Origin: an uncultured Prevotella sp.
Lineage (GTDB): Bacteria; Bacteroidota; Bacteroidia; Bacteroidales; Bacteroidaceae
Reading direction: 5' to 3'
Length of the DNA: 37,997 bases
Assembly (NCBI GenBank): GCA_900322095.1
Contig: ONYS01000048.1
Location: 1 to 37,997, forward strand
The position numbers and the translations under genes were made by a program. This document shows, piece by piece, positions 1-11,375 of this stretch (its first letter is position 1; every line of letters starts with the position of its first letter). The notes beneath the pieces are model-generated. The model saw only the letters and a program-made list of their open reading frames with translations. It was not told the DNA's origin and ran no database searches.

Positions 1-82
1 TTGTCACTTTATTGTCGAATTTGAGAAATTTTTTTGTGTAGGGAGGTTTGGCTAGTGAAGATCTCGGAGGTTTTGTTACAGC

Positions 83-115
83 CTCTACAAAGGGAGGGGA
101 TAGGGGTGGGTCTTC
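83..115. repeat. REP-like GC-rich palindromic repeat, copy 1
   Basis: The stretch has the form CTCTACAAAGGGAGGGG followed by AGGGGTGGGTCTT. Related copies lie at 19223-19256 and 28882-28925, where both arms of a CTCCCT...AGGGAG palindrome are present. Here only one arm is clear. The rest of 1-233 holds no gene I can support; it ends in the fldA promoter. Confidence 0.4.
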
Positions 116-164
116 ATCTTTGGTATATCCCCCAATTGGCTCCATAACAATCATGAATTTTAGG

Positions 165-197
165 TATTGCATCGAAACGAGTAAACCGCTAACTTTG
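165..197 (+). promoter_or_regulatory. Promoter of fldA copy 1
   Basis: TATTG (165-169), 20 bases, then TAACTTTG (190-197) fits the Bacteroidetes primary-sigma promoter pattern. The same TATTG-N20-TAACTTTG arrangement recurs before the second fldA copy and at 18855-18887. The predicted leader to the ATG at 234 is about 30 nt. Confidence 0.75.
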
Positions 198-233
198 CAA
201 CTGAAAACAACAAGAAAATAAAAAATAGCTAAA

Positions 234-740
234 ATGAAGAATATCTGTGTGATTTATGGTTCCTCAACAGGAACATGCCAGGGCCTGGCAGAGAAAATTG
301 GCCAGCAACTCGGTGTGCAGGACGACGGGATTATCGACGTCCAGAATTTGACGGCCGACGTGGTCAACAAATACGACGTCCTTATTCTCGGCACCTCCAC
401 CTGGGGAGCAGGAGAGATGCAAGACGATTGGTACGACGGTGTTAAGGTACTCAAGCAGACAGGCTTGCAGGGCAAGACTGTAGCCGTCTTCGGTTGCGGC
501 GACTCAGAGAGCTATTCCGACACGTTCTGCGGAGGCATGGCTGAGCTCTACAATGCCGCCAAAGAGGCTGGCGCCAAGATGATCGGTCATGTTTCGGCCG
601 ACGGCTACACCTACGACGACTCTGAAGCCGTAGTAGACGGAGAGTTCGTACGCCTCGCTCTCGACGAAGTGAACGAGGACGACAAGACCGACTCACGCAT
701 TGCCGCTTGGGTAGAAGATTTGAAGAAGAATTTGGATTGA
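234..740 (+). CDS. fldA: Flavodoxin, copy 1
   Basis: This is a long-chain flavodoxin of 168 residues, a soluble FMN electron carrier of the cytoplasm. The phosphate-binding loop GSSTGT is at residues 9-14, the first FMN-stacking loop with Trp57 follows GTST, and the second loop GCGDSESY is at 87-94. The start is set by the promoter about 40 bases upstream and by the identical start of copy 2. The next gene encodes a DUF2023 protein 21 bases downstream, so the two are almost certainly co-transcribed. A second copy at 5657-6163 differs at about 11 of 168 residues, including H/E near 119, S/P near 121 and R/G near 140. Electron donor and acceptor partners cannot be read from the sequence. Confidence 0.95.
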   Translation: MKNICVIYGSSTGTCQGLAEKIGQQLGVQDDGIIDVQNLTADVVNKYDVLILGTSTWGAGEMQDDWYDGVKVLKQTGLQGKTVAVFGCGDSESYSDTFCGGMAELYNAAKEAGAKMIGHVSADGYTYDDSEAVVDGEFVRLALDEVNEDDKTDSRIAAWVEDLKKNLD

Positions 741-761
741 TATAATTAAACAGACCACAAG

Positions 762-1136
762 ATGATGCAGACGCAGATGAATTCCGTTGACTTGAAAGTT
801 CTCATGAATCATATCTATGAGTACGAGAAGGGTGTGCGCCGCATGGTGCTCTACACATTCAACGGTAAATACGAGGAGGCTGTGGTCAACCGTCTGCGCC
901 ACGAGGGTATCGACTACGTGGCACAGCCCGTTGGCAACGGCAATATCAACTTGTTTTTCGGGAGAAAATCATGTATTGATGCAATCCGTCTTCTCGTCAC
1001 GCGTCCTCTGTATCAGCTAAGTCCGGAAGAGGATTTCATCTTAGGCGCCCTCTTGGGTTACGACATCAACTTGCAGTGTGAGCGATACTGCAAGCGCAAG
1101 GGCAAACTTTGCGAGAAATGCCAGAACGCTCAATGA
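762..1136 (+). CDS. DUF2023 family protein, copy 1
   Basis: This is a 124-residue soluble protein that I recognise as the DUF2023 family, which is typically found beside flavodoxin genes. It has no signal peptide or membrane segment. Its C-terminus carries four cysteines spaced C-x3-C-x6-C-x2-C (CERYCKRKGKLCEKC), which could bind a metal or Fe-S cluster; that is inference. It follows fldA by 21 bases, and a structured hairpin follows its stop. The second copy at 6187-6561 differs at about 7 residues, five of them in the last 14 residues while all four cysteines are kept. A role as a flavodoxin partner is suggested only by the linkage. The biochemical function is unknown. Confidence 0.85.
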   Translation: MMQTQMNSVDLKVLMNHIYEYEKGVRRMVLYTFNGKYEEAVVNRLRHEGIDYVAQPVGNGNINLFFGRKSCIDAIRLLVTRPLYQLSPEEDFILGALLGYDINLQCERYCKRKGKLCEKCQNAQ

Positions 1137-1172
1137 AATACATCTGACGACTTTATTCATAAAAGAACCTTT

Positions 1173-1230
1173 AAAGCCACCGTCAATGAGAGAGTTGCGA
1201 CAACCGTACTCATCGGCGGTGGCTTTGGTT
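1173..1230 (+). terminator. Structured hairpin/terminator after fldA-DUF2023 copy 1
   Basis: The outer stem is AAAGCCACCG (1173-1182) with CGGTGGCTTT (1217-1226), followed by a T-rich run. The inner part has ATGAG (1186-1190) pairing with CTCAT (1209-1213), an asymmetric internal loop, and a GTTG-CGA-CAAC tip (1194-1204). The tip and inner stem recur exactly at 6599-6654 on a different outer stem. Confidence 0.75.
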
Positions 1231-1292
1231 TTGTTTACGCATGGATTTCAAAGAAATTCAATAGAACAGAAGGCTGTCTGCAATTATTTTTG

Positions 1293-1300
1293 TAACTTTG
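1293..1300 (+). promoter_or_regulatory. -7 promoter element of the GH2 gene
   Basis: TAACTTTG matches TAnnTTTG. No convincing -33 element was seen 20 bases upstream. It predicts a leader of about 170 nt before the ATG at 1478. The leader holds a small stem (GCAGG...CCTGC near 1320-1340) and a three-codon ORF, ATG AAA CTT TAA, at 1372-1383. Nothing else was recognised in 1231-1477. Confidence 0.5.
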
Positions 1301-1459
1301 AACCGATAATACGCACAGGGCAGGCCCGGAAAGACCTGCTCTTCTTTGTACTAACAAAAACAACCTCTACAATGAAACTTTAAACCTATCTCACCCAAAA
1401 CCGGGCGCGAGGCGTTCTGCTAAAGCGTCCGCTTCAGTGAATACTAAGAAAATCATTAA

Positions 1460-4693
<3,234 letters not shown>

Positions 4694-4699
4694 CATACG

Positions 4700-4855
4700 C
4701 AAGTTTCGGAAGTAGGGGGGAGTTTTAGGAGTCAAAGGAGTTATCGTTCGCATGCTCGCATAGGAGTTGAAGACATCAGTCTTGACAATATCGAAGCCAA
4801 AATAAGCGAACTAATGTCTTTGACTCCACTAACTCCAATCTACTTCAGAAACTTG
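4700..4855. repeat. Inverted-repeat element, copy 1
   Basis: CAAGTTTCGGAAGTAG (4700-4715) is the inverse of CTACTTCAGAAACTTG (4840-4855) at 15 of 16 positions. Inside each arm lie GGAGT-containing units, GGAGTCAAAGGAGTTA on the left and the inverse of GGAGTCAAAGACAT on the right. The left arm shares TTATCGyTCGCAyGCTCGC with the element at 19089. There is no ORF and no transposase. With the promoter at 4862-4894 it fills the gap between the GH2 gene and the next gene. Confidence 0.6.
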
Positions 4856-4861
4856 AGAAAC

Positions 4862-4894
4862 TATTGCATGATTCCATTATTTTGTTTAAATTTG
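4862..4894 (+). promoter_or_regulatory. Promoter of the small membrane protein gene
   Basis: TATTG (4862-4866), 20 bases, then TAAATTTG (4887-4894). This has the same elements and spacing as the fldA promoters. The leader to the ATG at 4929 is about 28 nt. Confidence 0.65.
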
Positions 4895-4928
4895 TACGAC
4901 TATCATTATCTAACAACTAAAACAAAAT

Positions 4929-5438
4929 ATGACACCACAAACGAATCATTCAACCATCAAGTACTCACTCATTGGCCTTGTACTATCCATAGTCGTCTTT
5001 TCAGTGGCTTACATTGCCCAATTGTCACACCTTGCCTTAGGAGCCTACGTAATGATGTACATACTTTTAATCTACGCTGGACTATCAGCCACACGCGAGA
5101 TTTTCAAGACTCCCGAGGCAGAATCAATCCCGGAGGAAGAGAGTTCTAAAATATGGGCGGTGATGAAGACAGGCATTATCCTTTTGATAATCTTTCAATT
5201 CCTGCTCTGGCTGTTAGGGTATCTTGGTGTCTTCGACGAATTGTCTAATACGAACCGGCTCCTCTCGAAAATAATCTATGCTGCCTTGTGTGTCGGAAGT
5301 GGTATCAGTGCAGCCCTGGTGATGAAATCGACGGTGATGGAACACTGCGGTCCCAAGGCCTATGCACAATTAGACCGATATGTACGTGTGGCCTTCCTGC
5401 TGCTATGGTTCGGCATCGGGTCGAGTATGCACTTTTGA
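4929..5438 (+). CDS. Small integral membrane protein, unknown function
   Basis: This 169-residue protein has about five hydrophobic segments, near residues 12-32, 35-54, 80-102, 112-133 and 151-168. A short acidic loop (PEAESIPEEESS) sits between the second and third segments. I do not recognise a family, and no catalytic or transport signature is visible. It has its own promoter 35-67 bases upstream and is flanked by dispersed repeats, so it is likely monocistronic. It lies within the interval bounded by the two flavodoxin modules. The product is probably in the inner membrane. Confidence 0.75.
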   Translation: MTPQTNHSTIKYSLIGLVLSIVVFSVAYIAQLSHLALGAYVMMYILLIYAGLSATREIFKTPEAESIPEEESSKIWAVMKTGIILLIIFQFLLWLLGYLGVFDELSNTNRLLSKIIYAALCVGSGISAALVMKSTVMEHCGPKAYAQLDRYVRVAFLLLWFGIGSSMHF

Positions 5439-5511
5439 AGGATCCGATATAGAATCATGCCATCCATGCAGGTAGACTTGTTGAAGCCCCTGAATGGATG
5501 CTAAAATACTC

Positions 5512-5540
5512 AACTTTCTGAAGTAGATTGGAGTTAGAGA
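5512..5540. repeat. Partial arm of the dispersed inverted-repeat element
   Basis: CAACTTTCTGAAGTAGATTGG followed by AGTTAGAG resembles one arm of the elements at 4700-4855 and 19089-19323. No matching opposite arm was seen nearby. Confidence 0.4.
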
Positions 5541-5588
5541 AAAGAGTATCAGTCGCAAGAGCCTATCATAACAATCCCGATTTTTAGG

Positions 5589-5621
5589 TATTGCAGTATT
5601 GTCTGTAAGTTGCTAACTTTG
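5589..5621 (+). promoter_or_regulatory. Promoter of fldA copy 2
   Basis: TATTG (5589-5593), 20 bases, then TAACTTTG (5614-5621). The upstream bases CATAACAATC and TTTTAGG are shared with copy 1, so the duplicated segment includes the promoter. The spacer sequence has diverged while its length is kept. Confidence 0.75.
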
Positions 5622-5656
5622 CAACAGAAAACAATAAATTGATAAAAATAGCTAAA

Positions 5657-6163
5657 ATGAAGAATATCTGTGTGATTTATGGTTCCTCAACAGGAACCTG
5701 CCAAGGCCTGGCAGAGAAAATAGGCCAGCAACTCAGCGTGCAGGATGACGGGATTATGGACGTGCAGAATTTGTCGTCGGACGTAATCGACAAATACGAC
5801 GTGCTGATTCTCGGCACCTCCACCTGGGGAGCAGGAGAGATGCAGGACGACTGGTACGACGGCGTGAAGGTGCTCAAGCAGACCGGCCTTGAGGGCAAGA
5901 CCGTGGCCGTGTTTGGCTGTGGCGACTCAGAGAGCTACTCCGACACTTTCTGTGGCGGTATGGCCGAGCTCTACAACGCCGCCAAGGAAGCCGGTGCCAA
6001 GATGATCGGCGAGGTGCCGGCCGACGGCTACACCTATGACGACTCAGAAGCAGTTGTCGACGGCGAGTTTGTTGGTCTCGCCCTCGACGAAGTGAACGAG
6101 GACGACAAGACCGACAGCCGTATTGCAGCCTGGGTAGAAGAGTTGAAGAAGAATTTGGATTGA
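5657..6163 (+). CDS. fldA: Flavodoxin, copy 2
   Basis: This is a 168-residue flavodoxin about 93% identical to copy 1 at 234-740. It has the same GSSTGT phosphate loop, Trp57 and GCGDSESY loop. An in-frame ATG exists at 5639, but the ATG at 5657 matches copy 1 exactly and sits about 35 bases after the promoter, so it is preferred. The first 45 or so bases of the two genes are nearly identical, while synonymous differences accumulate further in. The DUF2023 gene follows at 6187. Both copies look intact and functional, so the pair may give dosage or differential expression. Nothing in the visible residues indicates different partners. Confidence 0.95.
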   Translation: MKNICVIYGSSTGTCQGLAEKIGQQLSVQDDGIMDVQNLSSDVIDKYDVLILGTSTWGAGEMQDDWYDGVKVLKQTGLEGKTVAVFGCGDSESYSDTFCGGMAELYNAAKEAGAKMIGEVPADGYTYDDSEAVVDGEFVGLALDEVNEDDKTDSRIAAWVEELKKNLD

Positions 6164-6186
6164 TATAATAATTAACAGACCACAAG

Positions 6187-6561
6187 ATGTTGCAGACGCA
6201 GATGAATACCGTTGACTTGAAAGTACTCATGAATCATATTTATGAATACGAGAAGGGTGTACGCCGCATGGTGCTCTACACCTTCAACGGGAAATACGAA
6301 GAGGCTGTGGTCAACCGTCTTCGCCACGAAGGTATCGACTACGTGGCCCAGCCCGTTGGCAACGGCAATATCAACTTGTTTTTCGGGAGAAAATCTTGCA
6401 TAGATGCCATCCGGCTTCTTGTCACGCGTCCGCTCTATCAGCTCAGTCCGGAGGAGGATTTCATCTTAGGCGCGCTCTTGGGTTACGACATCAACTTGCA
6501 GTGCGAGCGATATTGCAAGCGCAAGGAGAAGATGTGCGACAAGTGCCCGAACGTACAATGA
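6187..6561 (+). CDS. DUF2023 family protein, copy 2
   Basis: This 124-residue protein is about 94% identical to copy 1 at 762-1136. The four C-terminal cysteines (CERYCKRKEKMCDKC) are kept while neighbouring residues changed, which suggests that the cysteine spacing matters. It lies 23 bases after the flavodoxin stop and before a conserved hairpin. No signal peptide or membrane segment is visible. Function is unknown; the repeated pairing with flavodoxin points to a role connected with it. Confidence 0.85.
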   Translation: MLQTQMNTVDLKVLMNHIYEYEKGVRRMVLYTFNGKYEEAVVNRLRHEGIDYVAQPVGNGNINLFFGRKSCIDAIRLLVTRPLYQLSPEEDFILGALLGYDINLQCERYCKRKEKMCDKCPNVQ

Positions 6562-6598
6562 AAACCGTCTGACGGCTACATTTATAAAAGGACCTTTC

Positions 6599-6654
6599 AG
6601 GCCAACGCCGATGAGAGAGTTGCGACAACTGGACTCATGGGCGTTGGCCTTTTC
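6599..6654 (+). terminator. Structured hairpin/terminator after fldA-DUF2023 copy 2
   Basis: The outer stem AGGCCAACGCC (6599-6609) pairs with GGCGTTGGCCT (6640-6650), then TTTT. The inner ATGAG (6611-6615) pairs with CTCAT (6634-6638), with the same GTTG-CGA-CAAC tip (6619-6629) as at 1173-1226. The outer stem differs in sequence from copy 1 but still pairs. Confidence 0.75.
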
Positions 6655-6663
6655 ATCAGAAAT

Positions 6664-6706
6664 AAAACCGGCAGTCCACATCGAAGGATGGAGGACTGCC
6701 GGTTTT
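6664..6706. terminator. Bidirectional intrinsic terminator
   Basis: AAAACCGGCAGTCC (6664-6677) is the perfect inverse of GGACTGCCGGTTTT (6693-6706), giving a 14-bp stem with flanking A and T runs. It lies between the plus-strand DUF2023 gene and the minus-strand purL, so it can stop transcription from both sides. A smaller hairpin (TTAAGCCG...CGGCTCAA, 6722-6745) lies closer to purL. Confidence 0.8.
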
Positions 6707-6783
6707 GGTTTGTAGTTTCAGTTAAGCCGCATTCTCACGGCTCAACCCATTCGTGACGGCCAGGCGGAAGGCCTAAGCCTCGT

Positions 6784-9700
6784 TTACTTTGTCTTCTCTT
6801 CCACCCACTTGCGGGCATTGACGAAGGCCTCAATCCACGGGGTCACCTCGTCGCCCTTGCGGTTGAGCGGATACCAGGCGCTCTGCCAGGGGAACACGGC
6901 ACGCTCGGGATGCGGCATCATGGCCAGATGACGACCGTCGGCCGAGCAGATACCGGCCACATTGTAGTCGCTGCCGTTGGGATTGCCGGGATATTCAGCA
7001 TAGTTGTACTTGGCTACTACATTATAATGGTCCTCGGGTTCGGGCAGATAGAAGCGGCCCTCTCCGTGGGCGACCCACAAGCCCAGCTTGCTGCCTGAAA
7101 GCGAACCGAGCATCACGCTGTTGTTCTGCGGAATGCTCAAGCCGAGGAAGGCCGACTCGAACTTCTGGCTCACGTTGTGGACAAGATGGGTGCGGTGCTT
7201 GTGCTCGGGATTGATGAGATTAAGTTCCACCATGAGCTGGCAACCGTTGCAGATGCCGAGGCTCAACGTGTCCTCACGGGCATAGAAGCGCTCAAGGGCT
7301 TCCTTGGCCTTGGGGTTGTAGAGGAAGGCTCCAGCCCAACCCTTAGCAGAGCCGAGAACATCGGAGTTGGAGAATCCACCGCAGAACACGATGAAGTTGA
7401 CTTCGTCGAGCGTCTCGCGACCACTGATGAGGTCGGTCATCATCACATCCTTCACGTCGAATCCAGCGAGGTAGAGGCAATAAGCCATCTCGCGCTCACC
7501 GTTGGTTCCCTTCTCACGGATGATAGCAGCCTTCGGACGCTTGCCGTCCTTCGTGTCGCTCTTCCAGCGGTCGGCACTGATGCCATACTGGCTCAGCTTG
7601 CCCGTGAAGCCCTCAGGGAACGTCATCTCCACAGGCTGCTTCTTATAGTTGAGGTAGCGCTTGCGTGCCATACCGCCCATGCTCTGATCCTGGTCGAGCA
7701 GGTAGCTGGAGTGGTACCACACGTCGCGCAGCTCGTCGATATCGAACTCATGTTTCCATCCGTCCTTCTCAATCTCTATCGTGCGGCTGTCGGGTACGGG
7801 ATAGCCAATCTTGGCATAGCCGATGCCGTTCTCCTCGAAGAACTTGCGCAATTCCATCTTGTGCTCGTCGCTCACCTGAATCACGACACCGGGATTCTCG
7901 GCAAACAGCGTGCGCACCACGTCATCATTTTCGAAGTCATGGAGGTTGATGTGCAGACCGCCCTTCACGTTGGCGAACGTCATCTCGAGCAACGTGGTGA
8001 TTAATCCACCAGCCGAGATGTCGTGGCCAGCCATCACCCAACCTTTGCGGATGAGTTCCTGCACGGCATTGAAGCAGTCGCTGAAGTAGTCAGCATATTT
8101 CGTGGAGTTATCCTTGTCATTGTAGTCGCCGTAGGGCACATCGCTGCCCACACGACCGAGCGTCTGCGCAAAGGCACTGCCGCCCAAGCGGTCGGGCTGG
8201 AAACTGAAGTCGATATGATAGAGTGAAGAACGCTTGTCGTTTACGATAACTGGCGTGACCACCTTCTTCACGTCGCTCACCTCAGCGCCAGAGGTGACGA
8301 TTACGGTGCCGGGGCTCACAACCTTGCTGCCGTCGGGATACTGCTGACTCATGGAGAGCGAGTCCTTACCCGTAGGAACGTTCAGTCCCAGGTCGCAGCA
8401 GAAGTCAGACAAAGCCTGCACGCCCTCATAGAGTCGTGCGTCCTCGCCCTTCTGCGAGCGGCAAGGCCACATCCAGTTGGCCGAAAGGTTGAGGTTGGCC
8501 ACGGGTGAGGGATGGTCCTTGTCGATGGCAACGGGTGCCCAGACGATATTGGTCAGCGATTCGGCCACGCTCATCACGCTGCCTGCAGCAGCATTGGCCA
8601 GTCCCACCTGGGGCGCATGACCAAGGGCGGTGGCGATACCGGCGCAGCCTCTGTAGTCGAGGGCCACCACGCCGCAGTCGGCCAATGGCAACTGCACCTG
8701 GCCTACGCACTGCTGGCGGGCCACCTTACCCGTCACGGAGCGGTCTACCTTGTTGGTCAACCAGTCCTTGCAGGCCACAGCCTCGAGCTGCAGCACATTC
8801 TTCACGTATTCGTCGAGATGATCGAGCGAGTAGGTGACGTCCTCATAATGATGCACCACGGTGACGTCGCGCATAATGGTCTTGGGCGAATGGCCGAACA
8901 TCTGAGCCACGTCAAGGTCGAAAGGCTTCACGCCGTCGCCCTGCACAAACGAAAAGTGAGCATCGCCGGTGGTCTTACCCACGACATACATCGGGGCGCG
9001 CTCGCGCTCGGCAATCTGCTTTACATGGCCGAGGTGTTTCTCATCAATCAGTAAGCCCATGCGCTCCTGAGACTCGTTTTCCTTCGCGCTGAGCGTCTTG
9101 TCCCCGATGGGTAGTTTTGTCATGTCGATCTCACCACCGCAGTCCTCTACCAGCTCGGAGAGGCAGTTGAGGTGACCGGCCGAACCGTGGTCGTGGATAG
9201 AGACCACGGGATTAACGTCCTCCTCGACCAAGGCACGCACGAGGTTGTAGGCACGCTTCTGCATCTCGGGGTTGGCACGCTGTACGGCGTTGAGCTCGAT
9301 GCCATTGCTGTAGCGGCCGGTGTTGACACTCGACACGGAGCCTCCACCCAGACCGATGCGGTAGTTGTCACCGCCCACCACAACGATGTCGTTGCCTTTC
9401 TGCGGTTCCTTCTTCAGGCAGTCGCGCTTCTTGCCGTAGCCGACGCCGCCTGCCAGCATGATCACCTTGTCGTAGCCGTAGAGCTGATGCTCCTCCTCGG
9501 GGATTTCCTCGCCGTCGAGGGTCTCGGCAGTGTCGGAAGAAGTGGTCTGATATTCAAAGGTGAGCAGCGAACCGGTGATGAGGGGCTGGCCGAACTTGTT
9601 GCCGAAGTCGCTCGCTCCATTCGATGCCTTGATGAGAATCTGTTCGGGAGTCTGATAGAGCCATTTGCGGGGCTCGGCGCCGTTCTCCCACTGGCGGGGG

Positions 9701-10599
9701 AACTCGGGTGTGCCAAGACGGGGATAGCTGGTCATGTAGACAGCTGTTCCGGCAATAGGCCACGATCCTACTCCACCACCCATACGGTCGCGGATCTCAC
9801 CGCCCGTACCCGTAGCGGCGCCGTTGAAGGGCTCCACGGTGGTGGGGAAGTTGTGGGTCTCGGCTTTCAGCGAGATGACGCTCTCGATGGGCTCCACGCG
9901 GAACCAGTCGGCCGTGCTCTGGTCGGCAGGGGCAAACTGCTCCACCACCGGTCCCTGGGCAAAGGCCACGTTGTCCTTGTAGGCCGAGAGAATCTTTCCG
10001 GGATGCAGCTTCGTGGTCTTCTTGATCATCTGGAAGAGGCTCGACTCGCGCTCCTCGCCGTCGATGACAAACACGCCACCGAAGATCTTGTGGCGGCAGT
10101 GCTCAGAGTTGATCTGCGCGAAACCGAAGATTTCAGAGTCGGTGAGCGGGCGTCCGTTCTCCTTCTCTATCTTGTGGAGGTATTCTATCTCCTCGGGACT
10201 CAGCGCCAGTCCTTCCTCCTCGTTGTATTTCTCGATGTCGTCCACGTGCTTGATGGGCTCGGGAGTATGCTTCACAGTGAAGATTTCCTGGTCGAGTCCC
10301 TTATACATGCGCTGTAGCATCGGGTCGAACGTGGCATCTTCTGATTTCACGGGGAAGTACTCCTCAATACGCGAAATGCCCTTGAGACTCATGTTCTGAG
10401 TAATCTCAACGGCATTTGTACTCCAAGGGGTAATCATCTCACGGCGCGGACCCACGAAGAATCCGTCCAATTTCTGTGCGTCGACGAGTGTGGCGTCGCC
10501 GTAGAGCCAGCAAAGGGCATTGGTCTCCTCGCTTGAGGGATTGTGGTCAATCTCTGTGGCGATGACGTTTGCCTTCTGAGTCTTGAAGAATAAAATCAT
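6784..10599 (-). CDS. purL: Phosphoribosylformylglycinamidine synthase
   Basis: This is the large single-chain PurL, 1271 residues, which makes FGAM from FGAR, glutamine and ATP in de novo purine synthesis in the cytoplasm. An N-terminal domain and linker are followed by two AIRS-type synthase halves with glycine-rich motifs (for example GGGVGSWPI). The C-terminal class I glutamine amidotransferase domain has catalytic Cys1117 in GICNGCQ and the His1230/Glu1232 pair in PHPERA. An in-frame ATG at 10791 would add 64 residues rich in Ile, Arg and Cys that are not expected of the family. The ATG at 10599 (MILFFKTQ) gives the usual start and lies downstream of a plausible promoter. The gene stands alone, not in a pur operon, and appears intact. 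Confidence 0.95.
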   Translation of the reverse strand: MILFFKTQKANVIATEIDHNPSSEETNALCWLYGDATLVDAQKLDGFFVGPRREMITPWSTNAVEITQNMSLKGISRIEEYFPVKSEDATFDPMLQRMYKGLDQEIFTVKHTPEPIKHVDDIEKYNEEEGLALSPEEIEYLHKIEKENGRPLTDSEIFGFAQINSEHCRHKIFGGVFVIDGEERESSLFQMIKKTTKLHPGKILSAYKDNVAFAQGPVVEQFAPADQSTADWFRVEPIESVISLKAETHNFPTTVEPFNGAATGTGGEIRDRMGGGVGSWPIAGTAVYMTSYPRLGTPEFPRQWENGAEPRKWLYQTPEQILIKASNGASDFGNKFGQPLITGSLLTFEYQTTSSDTAETLDGEEIPEEEHQLYGYDKVIMLAGGVGYGKKRDCLKKEPQKGNDIVVVGGDNYRIGLGGGSVSSVNTGRYSNGIELNAVQRANPEMQKRAYNLVRALVEEDVNPVVSIHDHGSAGHLNCLSELVEDCGGEIDMTKLPIGDKTLSAKENESQERMGLLIDEKHLGHVKQIAERERAPMYVVGKTTGDAHFSFVQGDGVKPFDLDVAQMFGHSPKTIMRDVTVVHHYEDVTYSLDHLDEYVKNVLQLEAVACKDWLTNKVDRSVTGKVARQQCVGQVQLPLADCGVVALDYRGCAGIATALGHAPQVGLANAAAGSVMSVAESLTNIVWAPVAIDKDHPSPVANLNLSANWMWPCRSQKGEDARLYEGVQALSDFCCDLGLNVPTGKDSLSMSQQYPDGSKVVSPGTVIVTSGAEVSDVKKVVTPVIVNDKRSSLYHIDFSFQPDRLGGSAFAQTLGRVGSDVPYGDYNDKDNSTKYADYFSDCFNAVQELIRKGWVMAGHDISAGGLITTLLEMTFANVKGGLHINLHDFENDDVVRTLFAENPGVVIQVSDEHKMELRKFFEENGIGYAKIGYPVPDSRTIEIEKDGWKHEFDIDELRDVWYHSSYLLDQDQSMGGMARKRYLNYKKQPVEMTFPEGFTGKLSQYGISADRWKSDTKDGKRPKAAIIREKGTNGEREMAYCLYLAGFDVKDVMMTDLISGRETLDEVNFIVFCGGFSNSDVLGSAKGWAGAFLYNPKAKEALERFYAREDTLSLGICNGCQLMVELNLINPEHKHRTHLVHNVSQKFESAFLGLSIPQNNSVMLGSLSGSKLGLWVAHGEGRFYLPEPEDHYNVVAKYNYAEYPGNPNGSDYNVAGICSADGRHLAMMPHPERAVFPWQSAWYPLNRKGDEVTPWIEAFVNARKWVEEKTK

Positions 10600-10697
10600 A
10601 TTTTTTAATGGTTTGATTGTATCACTATATATAAAAGGAATGAGGCGGACATTCTGCCCGCACGCGACAATTATGGAAACGTGTTCCCTTTCATCTG

Positions 10698-10729
10698 CAA
10701 AAATAATAAAAATAGGTGTTACTACCAAT
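10698..10729 (-). promoter_or_regulatory. Probable purL promoter
   Basis: On the minus strand ATTG (10729-10726), 20 bases, then TATTTTTG (10705-10698). This gives a leader of roughly 90 nt to the ATG at 10599. The leader contains a small GCGG...CCGC stem near 10642-10660. No known purine riboswitch was recognised. Confidence 0.45.
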
Positions 10730-10899
10730 CTAACGCAATACTTTTTTTCATTTGAGAGTGCGCTACGAATATCTTTGCGCAAATGCAGCATAATCTCTGA
10801 TAAACTGCTATCTCATAATTCCAGGCCCGAGGGACTCCTAATCATCCGCTTATATTAAAAACAGTCGTGGAATAGTTACCTTGTTCCAACTATTTTTTG

Positions 10900-10907
10900 T
10901 AAATTTG
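10900..10907 (+). promoter_or_regulatory. -7 element before the AAA-ATPase-like fragment
   Basis: TAAATTTG lies 17 bases before the ATG at 10924. The only upstream TTG (10881-10883) is 16 bases away, shorter than usual. The promoter may survive although its gene is truncated. Confidence 0.4.
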
Positions 10908-10923
10908 CCAAAGAGAGAAGATT

Positions 10924-11277
10924 ATGAGACAGTATCCCATCGGCATACAAGATTTTGCAAGCATAATCAATGGTGGCTTCGTATATGTAGACAAAACCGA
11001 ACCTGTCTATCAATTGGCCAGTGTAAAGGGCGTCTATTTCCTTAGCCGTCCCCGCCACTTCGGCAAGTCTCTGCTGGTCTCCACCCTCAAGTATTACTTC
11101 CAGGGCCGCAAGGACCTCTTCAAGGGACTGAAGATGGAGGCTCTTGAGAAGGACTGGACGGAATATCCCGTGTTTGAGATAGACTTCAATGGAAAGAAGT
11201 TTGTCGACTATGGTACGTTGCACCGGACGAGTGGCGGACTGGAAAACCGAGGTCGTGCAAAAGGCGTAAGCTTCTGA
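10924..11277 (+). pseudogene. Truncated AAA-ATPase-like (PF09820 type) gene
   Basis: This 117-codon ORF starts like the predicted AAA-ATPase family common in Bacteroidales, whose full members have about 500-600 residues. The opening MRQYPIGIQDFASIINGGFV, the YVDKT motif and the Walker-A-like SRPRHFGKSLL (about residues 41-51) are present. After about residue 95 (DFNGKKFVDYG) the sequence no longer resembles the family and stops at 11277. The remaining ATPase core and the C-terminal nuclease-like domain are absent, so this is a remnant. It is not likely to encode a working enzyme, although the ORF itself is open. These genes occur in many copies per genome and are often truncated. Confidence 0.7.
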
Positions 11278-11375
11278 AATTTGAGTCTTTATCCTACATA
11301 TCCTGGAATACTGATACAGAATAATCGAGGGAGTATGGTCCAATAGTCCTTCTCTGGCAATAATATATATTGTTT

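Noticed and set aside
10600-10791. 64-residue N-terminal extension of PurL
   Set aside because: The added residues do not look like PurL, and the likely promoter (10698-10729) lies inside the extension.
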